DNA of 64,000 nucleotides from Phoronis australis (taxonomy: Eukaryota > Phoronida > Phoronidae), in assembly GCA_002633005.1 (NCBI GenBank), contig NMRA01000166.1, positions 436,716-500,715 of the forward strand, given 5' to 3'. The translations under genes were made by a program, and so were the position numbers. A model generated the notes under the pieces. It saw only the letters and a program-made list of their open reading frames with translations, was not told the origin of the DNA and did not search any database. Shown here in pieces: positions 11,201 to 23,200 of this stretch; within the stretch, counting starts at the first letter, position 1, and the number at the start of each line of letters is the position of its first letter.

Positions 11201-14200
11201 TAAACACAAAACGCTTGTTATCCTGGCCAGTGGCTCGGAGCGCGATATGGCCCGTCGGGGGCGGCCGGATTGATTCGTTATCCCTGCCAGTGGCTCGGAA
11301 ACTGATCAGGCCTCACGAACATAAACCAGCCAAAGTTCAGTGAAAACTAAACTTCCAGTCAAGAAAATACTATACTAGTAAGCCAAAGTAATGTGCACCT
11401 GATTATGTTGGTGAATTAGCCACGAAACTGCAAATCTACTTACTCGTCGGGGGCCGCAAATTCAGGTTTCGCTTTGGCACCGTCAGGGCAGAAGTTGTAC
11501 ATTGACAATCATTATTTGAGTAATGTAAATGTAAATAAAGATTCCCCTAACACCTAGCCGTGGGATGGAAATCGAGTTGTTTCACAACAGTTTCTGCCAG
11601 CAAACACTAAATTAGCATGAGCTTCGACACGGCCTAGGTGTCCTATCAATTAGTTTTATTGCACCTAAAGCCGGTAACGCAGTGATTTATTCATTGCTGG
11701 CTTCTCAAATCATTTGCACTCACGAACACTCCAAAGACATTACGAATTGCATCTAATGAGACAGACTTTGTTTCAATTTTATGTAAGTATTGGTTAGAGT
11801 GAGAATAATTCATTTTGAAACAGAACGCTCAGTAATAAACGCCAACATGACAACTCGCAATCCCGACTTAGGACTAGTTAGAGCTCAGAGTCAGTCCCGA
11901 CTTCGCAGGTGGATCGTTAAGTTTTACAGGCTATCAATTCGAACAGGAATACAGTGATGAAGAAATACTAGAGAGGCACCGTGAACAAGCTCAGACAACG
12001 GAACGTATGGAGTTATTTGGTAAGCCGGCATTCGTCAGGCACTGTCGACGTCTGCAGGCGCAATATGCAAGCCAGTGGCCTTGGAGAAATGTGAATCACA
12101 GTACCATATGAAAATGTGCAAGTGGATTGTTTGTGTGTGAAGAGGAACTATATCTGACTGGTACACCAGCTAGCCTCGTTGGTGACTATGCCCTTTTTTA
12201 AGCAATGAGTCATGTGTGGACAAAAATTGCTTATTTCCTTTCCTGGCTTTTTTCCTTTCAGAAGAAAGACTTTACACTAACGGTAATAACTTTTCAATTT
12301 GGTGCGCGTTATGTAGAAATGACATTCGGTGACTGCATCGATTGTCTTATTGTCAGTAAAAAGCCCGTTACTGTTACACTTTGATGATCGAATAATTTTT
12401 TCATCAACAGGCAAGTTTGTCACTAATAATTCAAACCATAATATTTCTTCAGTTTTAAAGCCCCATACAGAGCAGTTGTGCTGCTTCTTTATAAAGCTAA
12501 AGTGATTGCCGATTACGCTTGCGAATTATCATTTTCCTGTTGACCTATAGAAATGTTCGGCGATCAAAACGAAGTATTCCCTTTATTTGCATTTGATTTG
12601 TTTATGTGCGAAACTATTTTTAGAGATTTCTTAATAAGGCCTTTGAACAGTTTTAAGCTTTGTGTTAACTTGTCTATAACAAAAGTTCCACATGCAAGCA
12701 AAGTATGGATAAGAATCTGCTATGCACAAGATTCGAGAATAAACAATAATCAGTGTACTTAAAAACAAAATGGCAATCTGAACAACCGCATACAAACAAA
12801 GGAACATTATTTGTTAAAGACAATTTTAATTTTCCCATGCAACATAGTCCATAATCAGGGATATCAAGAACTGACTTTCTGAATCGAGGTGTTCAATTCT
12901 TTCAGGTTATCGCTGAAGGACTGCTTCTCACTTTGTCGAAACGTAAAATAGACGATAAGGCGGCGGGCTTCAGTCGTTTCCTCTCACCTGTAAGAGAATA
13001 GTCAAAGAAATGGAAAATTATAAAAGAAAACACAAGACAATACTACTTCTGTAAGGCAGAACTTACTTGGTATTTCATCTTCATGTTTATATGTAGAATA
13101 ATCTTTGTACCCAAACCTTTTTTAAGATCTAAATTGAAATATGTGAAACAGGCTAAAAGTAATTTAAGAATGTGTATTTTTCATGACCCCTAAATTGTGT
13201 TTCTGATATCAACAAGTCAAATTCATTCTAGGTGTCATTATTTATTCCAGTGCACTGTTACGAATTTACTGAATAGCTTATTCATGTTAATTCGGTAACT
13301 ATAATCTGGTAGTTCTGGGGGTGGGGTCCGCTATAAAATAAGGAAACTCACTCATCTAGAGAATTTTATTCGACATAGCATAGTTTTGAAGAGTAACTGC
13401 TGTGAAAAAAACACCCTTGACTTATGAGCGGCACGTCCCATACACCTCTTGGGAGCTCTCCCACCCAGGACAATTTATGTGAATATGGGATGCTAGCCTA
13501 CCATCCAGGTCCCGGGTGAGTTTCTGAAGAGAAACACTTAGTTACCACGAATAAACCCGTTATTCAGTGGGGGTAACTGGTGAGAATAACAACACTGAGC
13601 GATGTCAATAGAAACTAATTGCTAAAAACTTACCAAGTAACGTGACTGTGTAGTCTCTCAATGGAAATGGATAGAACAAACGGCACACAAGGGGCGTGAG
13701 GCTTCGGCAGCCACACACTTTTTGTCACTTGGTTGACCCTTTTGACCGCAATTCTCCACGCTTGTAGTATCCTTATATCTTTTGGGAGTTTGTGACCGCC
13801 TGTCGAAGATTTGCCCCCCCGGAAAATAGCAAAAAAGGCTTAGCGCGACGACGTATTTTGATAACAATTCCGTCTTTTTACCAAGTGTTTACGCGCAGAC
13901 AACGACGCATGCGCAATTCTATCACCACTAGTACAGCAGTGACACAGCGTCGAATAGCCCCGTTGCAAAGTTTCGGACTCGTGTAACTGAAAGAGTTTGA
14001 AAATCCCAATGGTCTATTATTTGTTTGTCTTCATTAACCGAAACACAAACAAACACTTGGCACATTTGACGACTCATTGTAAACGCTTCATATTTCATTG
14101 ATTAGTTCACAAACGAAAGAACTCATACTCTGAGATAATAATCGACAAAAAGTATCCACGAACTTGCGTTTTTGAACATTCACTTTGAAGGCAAAAGCCC

Positions 14201-17200
14201 ACATCACAGGAAAGGCATCAATGTCCGAAATTAAAAAACGAGAAAAATTGTCAAAATTGCATGGTGCATTCAAAAGTTGTCGTTATTTATGAGTAAAATT
14301 TTGACTTTATTTCGGTTACAGATTTAAGGTGCTTAAACATTATTTTTACAAATATTCTAGCACTAAAATTTAGTAACACATATCTTTACCTACCATTCTG
14401 TACAATCCAAGAGTTTACACTAGAATTTAATCACGCAGGTGTAACTTATTGAGTGGTTAAAGTGCTCACACTGCCCGTTGGACAACATGGCGACTTTTCT
14501 GAACTGAAAGGCATGTTCATCCGGGTACATTGTCATCGAAGGAGATTTATATTCAATACATTTGCAGACATACTGCTACAAAAAGCAGTTTTGTACATTT
14601 TACCGGTTCTCGTGTCATAAATATTGTGAATCTTCTATTTATTTCAATGTGAAATGCCCATTCAATTGACCTTGCATTCTGCTAAATTCTGTTGAAATTG
14701 TTCTGAAATCATTTTGTTATTTGAAAATCAAAATCTGTTCAAGGTATGATTATGTGTCACGGCAGGACACATACTTCTCTAAATTCTATGCAAATGTTTC
14801 GTACCTAGTTACTTTCTACTTCAAGATATATCAAAGCAATGTTCAGAATGTGAAAAATCTTACTTGATTTACAGAAATGGTTTACATTTGGATTACGAAG
14901 AGTGAAGCTTATTCGAATCTTTCTGCGTCATAGCTTCACATTATTCATTATCATGCTAGTCAATTTCTAGTTTAAGTACAAAACTTTTATGAGCTCGGTT
15001 CACCCTGTATTGCTGAAAACCTCCAATGTATATTCTAAGTTACTTACTGTTGCAAAAAGCTGTTATGATCAATTTAGTTTGCGTATTAATTTATACTGAG
15101 ACAACTTTGCTAGGTGCAAGCCTTAGATAAAATACTTTTAAAGATGTCATTTTTACCTCCCATGGGAGTGAGACAACAAGTGACAAATTCAGATTTAGGT
15201 GGAATCAGTTAAACTCCAGTTAACATCCAATAAAAATGACAAAACTCAGATTTAAGTGACTGTATAATTTACGTAATGATTATCAGGTAATAAGGTGGTC
15301 GTTACCAGGGCACCAGTTACCGGCTCACAGGGGGGGGGCACAGGTTAGACGCATAAACGTCTTCCAAAGTGCTAAAACTGTCCCTGGTGTGGCAGCACAA
15401 GTTAGACTCATTTGAAAACATGCATGCAAAATATATATAATTATTTTGTTTTTGGCTAAATTAGACATAAGACGTGCAAAACAAAAACGACGCTAGAGTG
15501 CAGCATGTAAACGACGTTTCGATATTAATCAAAAGTTATCCTCTGGTACAATAGTACGCAGAAAACAAAATATCTTAACAGAATTAGATTAATAGTGAAA
15601 CGTCGTTCTCAAACATGCACGTGTCATGGAAAAGTTTTGGCCAAATTTCATGAAATTTCACGAAAGAACACTAGTTATAGAAACTGCCACCAGGGGGGCA
15701 GTAGTAGTCAAAGTATCTAAAAGTTAACGTCGTCTGAGTCAGTTCTATCGGCTGCTGCTTGAAAACAAACAAGAAGTCCATATTTTTATTTTTTCATTTT
15801 CTTAGTCAGATACCAAACTGATGAAAAACATCATCGGAAATCTCCAGCACCCCGCAAACTGACCCCCAGAGCACCTAAAAAATGGTTGAAAATCAAAAAC
15901 ACAAAGCTGGGCAAAATTTACCGAATTGTGGCACTTCATTGAAGGTAAACGAAAATCCCTTTGAAAATTCAAAGACTGATTTCTGATAAATACAGTGTCT
16001 ACATAAACATGATAAAGATTTTTTCTTTCCCGTCCTTTTAAGCCATTTTAAAACAACTTCACAGCCTGAACCTTTTGGAACCAAAAAATGAGATATTTTG
16101 AGCCAAAATATTCATGATGCTCTAACTTAAAAAAATAATAGATAAGCATTTCGAACATATTCCACCAGGATGTATGTTCATGCAATTTTTTCAAGATCTG
16201 AGTAGGTGACCCTAGAGTCGACCTGTTGTTGCTCTCGTGGAATGACACTTAAAATTCAGACTGGCGAAAATCGCGTGGAATTTGCTATTTCGGGTCGAAT
16301 GTTTTCCCAAAACAAGCATCAAAACTCATGCAAACATTTATTTTCTTTCGTAACAAAAATGTACTATTCTTAGGATTCTTAGGGTGAAGGGGTCGATGAT
16401 TGTGCTATTATCAAAACATTGTGAACCTGATACTGTAATTCCCAAATAGGAGTATTCAACCACCATCCGATTTCGCTCAATGCTATTGTTATTTTTAAAC
16501 ACACTCTCATATTTGTGGTTGTTTATATTGATGCTACGATGCTTTACACGAAAATCATGGTAAGGGAAAAACTGCAACGGACCCCAAACCAATAGAGGCT
16601 CCCTTTGAGGAGGATCCCTAAATACGAAAGGCTTAATATCATAATTAAGGTTAGGAAAAGAGCGGTCATGGATGCTATCATTTGGTCTCCCCCTAAATGA
16701 CGGTCCCCTAAATACAGGAAATAAGGGACAGTTTTTACAATTATTAGTACTCCTCCCTATCACAGGTACCACTCATTCAGAATTAATAATCAAAGAAAAA
16801 AGAAAAAAGAGACAGTTGATTCCATTGGCACTTGCCATACATGTAGATGGGTTACTGGAAAACTAGAGTTTTCAATTCTCTTGTCTTCTTGAATTATAAA
16901 ATCTGAATAAATTTTTTGTGAAATATCTATGCATAACCATCGTTGTCATTCTTTTCATAAGTATGATAATGTACGCGTTTTTATGGGGTGTACACAATAA
17001 GCTCCAAATTTTGTTTTTAAACCGCGGGCCTCCCCAATAAAAATGGGTCGGCCCCGGCCCCCATTGGATGAATCCGGCACTGGTAGTTAACGAATAATTT
17101 TCAGTCTTAACCTATATCTCTTCTTTTTTCGCTGTATATTGTCATTTTTGCCCAAATCTGAAGGATTGTTATACCTTGCCACCCCGCGTAATATGCATAC

Positions 17201-20200
17201 GTCGGTCACCGTATAGGTTCCACCTCTGAGGCCTGTACTTAAATCATTTTTTAATGTTTATTACGAAATCTTCAATACAATGAATATACATTGCCCAGAA
17301 AACGTCAAGAGGCATTATATCTGGGTTAAATAAATACAAAGAAATCTATATACAATTATTATACGCATATACATAAATTAAAAAATGATATTATGATTAC
17401 GATGACATATGATAATTACGAATGTCAATATATCATTTTCATACACAATAAGTTATTTTACATGTATAGAATTCTGTCCGCTCACACAAAAAGATTTAAT
17501 AAAGATATTTAATAAGAAATTTTGATACTATTTCGAATAAAACCTTAGTTTCATTTGGCTTGAGTTCTTGACATCCATATAGAAAAAATAATTTTGTTGT
17601 ACATTTGAGGAATATTAGAATATTTTTTGTAAACATTGGCGTATTGTTCGAGTGCCTGGAAATGCTGTACCCTCTGCTCCCTGCATACCTCACAAGCAAA
17701 AGAAAACATGAGCATTTGTCTGGGTGTCTCCACAGGAACACAGAGGCGAAATATTATTAAAATTGTTGTCTAAATTTCTCGTTGTTTAGGAATAGACCGG
17801 ATCTTAAGTACTTTGAAATATATAAAAATCATTGAGAGCATATGTCCCCGCTTCCTACAGCCCTGATATTCAATGAATGTATTAATTAGTTTGAAACAAT
17901 TCATAAAAGTGAGAACAGTATATGGCTGTTTAAGTTTACTTAGCAGATTGCTTCAATGTTTTCAAAAAGTTGGGCATTACCTTGTAGGCAGTATACGGTC
18001 TCAGCTCATTCACCTCGATAAAATTCAGATCCGTGCGCAGACGATCAAACTTAATCCACGTGTTGTTTGGAACGCAAAGGTACCGCCACTGTAGCATGTA
18101 GCTCACACCGGGAACAGACGTCACGTTATACAGTACATGCAAGGAAACGTTACTGATGGAGAGGAAGGACGGTTCTTGGATTTGTCCAATCAGTTCTGAA
18201 ACACAAAAATACACCCTTTTTGTAATCTGTTTTCTGTGGATGTACAACACTGATACAGAGTGGAAAACTACGTTTTGGCACAATTGAAATTTCTGTTTAC
18301 AAAACTGTCACACTGGAAATTTTTGACTGAGCGTTTCTTGGAGTCGTTAGCTACAAAGCCCTCCGTTAAGTAGGTCATTAAGGCCGTTAATGGGGCTATG
18401 GGGTGTCCCTGCTGTACTAGTGGTGATTGAATTGCGCATGCGTCGCTGTCTGCATGTAAACAGCTGGTAAAAAGACGGAATCGTTTTCAAAATACGTCGT
18501 CGCGCTAACCCTTTTTTGCTATTTTCCCAGGAGCAAATGTTCGACAGGTGGTTACAAATTCCGTGAAGACCTAAGGCAGTGGCGGTTCTAGGATATCATA
18601 AGGGGGCGGGGCCCAACATTTTGTCCGGCTGGAAGCATTTGCGCAAACTGAACCACGATTGTAGATGCACATAGCACCGAATGGGGGAAGGTCGGGAGCA
18701 AACCCCCCTCCCGCCCAGGAAATTTTTCTGTTTTTTCCTCTAAAAATCAAGCATTTTCCTTGATTTCTGATGTATTATCCAAGAATAAAAGGAAAAAAAA
18801 ACACGGAGAACGTGTCACACAGGAAAAATTCACGACCTGGCTGATAGGACGCGCGTGCTTTACCACTACACCACCACGACTTCACTAATAAACGTAAACT
18901 AAGAGGCCTACTTGTTTATGGTCCACAACGTTTGCGCGCGAAACCTACTTCTTTTTGTAATGCTTATTACACGTTTTTTATTTTGTGCAATCGGTTCTTA
19001 ACAAATTTGTTGTATTTAAAATAGTCTTCAAATGCCCAAAAGACCAAATCCGTTTTTCGTGTTGGCAATAATGTCGGGATTGCTTTGGAAATCGTCTTAA
19101 GTTAAGGTTTGACAAAGAGAGAATTAATGAGTTTCTGAGTGATTCACTAAATCTTCGATTAAAATTCTCGTCTTACCAGCAGCTTCTGTTTTTTCATCCT
19201 CACTCAGGTTCCATTTTCTTTAAAAAATGAAGTAAATTTTCTCCATTGCACAGTGGAGCAGACGACGGAAACGGAGTCGTAGTGCGCAGCGCCACTGCCG
19301 GTCGCCTGGGATATCGCGAGAGAGCTTATACTTAGCCATAGTTCCGTTACGAATGCGCCGTGTTCCGAATTTGACTCTTGAAATTGGATCTGAGCCCCCC
19401 CCCTCAAACACTAAAACTGCACACATTTAAATCTTTTTTCATCCGTATAATTTTGATTACCGGGGCAAATTAATAAACTCAACATTTCCCTACGCTCTTG
19501 CTGTCTTACTTTTTTCCGTCAGCCAAGGGGGGGGGGCAGGCCCTCTGCGCCCCCCTAAATCCGCCTATGTAAGGTTACTACATTCGTGGAGAATTGCGGT
19601 CAAAAGGGTCAACCAACTGACAAAAAGTGTGGATACTGAAGCCCCGTGTGTGCTCAATGCATTTCCATTGGGAGACTACATAACGTTACTTGGCATGCCC
19701 GCACCCAGCCTTCAATTTGGGAGGACTCGAATTCCCGGCGTTGTGGACCTTTTGCTTACAAAAGAGCGGGCAGACTAAAAAAAGAAAAAAGAAAACGGGA
19801 GCACCACTGTGAATTGCGCATTTGGCTTATTCAGTGAAATTTTTGTCCCATTTCCTCGGACTTTTTGTCTCTCGGGGCGGAACCTTTTGGCCACTTCGCC
19901 ATATGGGGGCTCGTTCGAGCCCCCCGAGCCCCCCTAGGTGCGCGCATGCTTGGTACGTTTTTAGCTCTCAGTTTCTATCGACGTCGTTCGATGATGTTAT
20001 CTGCACCAGTTACCCCCACTGAATAACGGATTTATTGAGTGGAACTAAGTGTTTCTTTTCAGAAACTCACCCGGGACTGGGATGCCGGGTGAGCTAGCAG
20101 CACATATTCACATATTGTCGTGGGTGGGAGTGCGCCCAATATAAGAGGTGTATGCTACGTGAAGCTCAGAAGTCAAGGGTGACTTTTTTCACAGCAGTTT

Positions 20201-23200
20201 CTCTTCAAAACTATGGTATGTCCGATAAAATTCTCTAAATGAGTGAGTTTCCTTATTTTATGGCAGACCCCACCCCCAGGACTACCAGATTAGTTACCAA
20301 ATCAACATGAATAAGCTATTCAGTGAATGTCGTAACATTGCATTGGAATAAAAATTGACACTTAGAATGAATTTACTCGTTGAGATCAGAAGCACATTTT
20401 AGGTGTTATGAAAAAAAACACACTTTTAGCTTGTTTCACATATTTTAAATCAGATTTTAAATAAGATTGGGTACAAAGATTATTAGTTCCTACATATAAA
20501 ATGAAGATGAAAAGTCAAGTTTGTTCTGCCTTACAAAAGTAGTTTTGTCTTGCGTTTTCTATTAGAATTTGCTAATATTTCTCTAACTATTCTATTACAG
20601 GTGAGAGAAAACGACAGAAACCAGCCGCATGACCGTCTATTTTACCTTTGGACAAAGTTAAGAGCAATCCTTCAGCAATAACCTGAGAGAATTGAACGTA
20701 ATTCAGAAAGTTAGCTGATTATGGACTTCGTTGCATTGGGAAAATTACAATTGTTTTTAACAATGTTGTTTCTTTGTATGTATGTGTTTGTTCAGTTTGC
20801 CATTTTGTTTTTAAATACACTGATTGTTGTTTATTATCGAATCTTGTGCATAGCAGATTCTTATCCAGCTAGCTAAAATTGAAAACATTCTTTTCTTGCA
20901 TGTGGAACTTTTGTTCGTAGACAAGCTAACAGAAAATTTAAAATTGTTCAAAGAAAGAAAGCTCTAAAAATAATCACACACACAAACAAAAGAAATGCAA
21001 ACAAAGGGAATACTTCATTTTGATCGCTGCACATTTCTGTAGGCCAACAGGAAAATGACAGTTCTCAAGCGTATTCGGTAATCATTTCAGCTTTATAAAG
21101 AATAAGCACAACTGCACTATATGGGGCTTTAAAACTAAAGAAATATTGTGGTTTCAATAATTAGTGACAAACTTGCCTATTGATGATAAAATTATTCGAT
21201 CATCAAAGTGTAACATTAACGGGCTTTTTACTGACAATAAGACAATCGATGCAGTCACTGAATGTCATTTCTACATGACGCGTACTAAATTGAAAAGTTT
21301 TTACTATTAGTATAAAACCTTTCTTCTGAAAGGAAAAGTAAATGTCACTCACGAAATCGACGCTGCTTAATCTATCGCGCCCTCTAGTTAACGTAAATTT
21401 TCCTAATAGCCCCTTTAAGCACCACTCTAATTGGTTAGTGTGTGGCAAATTGGTTCATACAAGCCAATGCAAAGCAAGGTCACTCCTGATTCTTCTGTGT
21501 TTATTTGATATACTCCTTGTATGTCTGCTTCCAGCCACTTGTGATTGATACGAATATTTCTTTAAATTGATCATTATTTAAACTAGCAAGTTTATAATTA
21601 CACCCGAATTATATCGGAATTGTATAAGTCCTCTTTTTAGTTCTCATCTGTAGAATTTCTCGCTTACACTGGTCACCGCACGATGCTTATTTAGCACGCG
21701 TCGCCCTTTGTATTGATGTAGGTTTGAGCTAATGAAGTGGAAAGGCAATGGCTGTCTCAACAATGGTGGTTGTTAGTACCCCCAATTTGGTTTTCTCTGA
21801 CCTTTGTAGAGTTACAGCCTGCTACTCTGGAGAGAAGTTTTACCTTGGTACATTATAAATATTACAAAATGACTAAAAAGGTTAACTTATTTTTATCTTC
21901 ACAAAGGGACACTTCCCAAAGGAATGATATGTTTCATATTGGTTTTCGTTATTTAATTTTTAATGCCCACTTGTTTGCAAATATGATGACCAAACTGAAG
22001 ATTTGGAATCTCTGGACAATTTCGGTTGCACTTACTCTATAACAATTCTTGCTGTTTGTCAGTAATAAAAAATGAAAAGTGGTCATAAGTTAAGTACAAG
22101 TGTTTCCTGATCAAAAATCTTGTTAAACGATATTGAAAGAATATTAAAACTGAATCCATATGATATTGTTAACTCTGATTAGCGTTTGTATATCCACCAA
22201 GTATATCAATACACGCGGTAGTTTATCTTCAGTCGTACCCAATGGTTGTAGTTTTTAGATTATTAGCTCATCGATTTTTAAAAGTCGAAAACCGTACTGG
22301 GTTGTTTTTTCCAGATGAATACCGCCATGGTGTTGTTTTTAACGAAAATTAGTGGTTAATGCATTTTGAAAATTCGCCATTATGTACAGTCAGAAACAGT
22401 TTATGGTCGGGTGATTACACTTAATTGGGTCTTGCTCGCATCGGGTCCTGCGGTCATCACACCTGTACCTGACTCCGGCGCCGCGCTCCCTTTGATCCTG
22501 GTAAAAGCCGCTCAGAAGGACGAACGGTGAAAATTCCCGCATATCTTTAGAAATGCTTGTCATTCTTGTAAGCGTATTATTCACGGTATGTACTTTTGTA
22601 GTGTTAAATTTATGACGGGTTTCTATATTTAATCAACTTCAAGTTTACGAGCGGGATGTGGTCAGCTGTCGGACTGTTTGAGGGCCTTTCACATTCGACA
22701 GTTTGAATTACAAGGTTTAGTGCAGTTCACATTGCGAGGTTTTCAGATTTGAACTGCATTCAAAGGTCGTTATTTAATCTCTTTATGGTTTTGTACTTTC
22801 AATAATCAACTGTTACCATACTAAGAATTTGCTGATGACACCTCTACTCAAGCTGTTTGTGCACATGTTTGACCTTAAATGGTAACGAGACTGAAAAGAG
22901 CTTGTGCTTCGTTACACAAAAGCCTAAAATTGGCTGGGTAAAACATTGCACGTTTGCTGAAAATTCAATAGTTACACCCTCTAGCAGTGTGAAAGACATA
23001 AGGTACAGACGAAAACCTGCAAAATCGTATATGTAATTCACGGCGTTATGAGCGAAATTATAATGCATTTTCTGCAAATACGGAAACATGTTGCGATCCC
23101 TTATATATGGCCATGGGCTTCTATGCGAATTTACCAGTAAGGTCATATCCTTTCTTCGGACGTAAGGGCAGTCGCTATTTTTCTTGGTTTGTACTGCACT

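Larger units (their letters stand above)
18390..21335 (+). repeat. right arm of a large inverted repeat, interrupted by two insertions
   Basis: This arm is the reverse complement of 12258-13968 once two insertions (18577-19569 and 19694-19948) are removed. Shared landmarks include the GCGCATGCGTCG word near 18430, the GTGGAGAATTGCGGTCAAAA stretch near 19590, the ACCCGGGACTGGGATG region near 20070 and the ATCGATGCAGTCACTGAATG stretch near 21245. A splice-acceptor-like CTATTACAG lies near 20600. The uninterrupted left arm serves as an empty site for both insertions. Confidence 0.6.

Noticed and set aside
16338-16772. 144-residue minus-strand open frame
   Set aside because: Low-complexity, repeat-like sequence (recurrent CCCTAAATAC words) with no recognisable motif.
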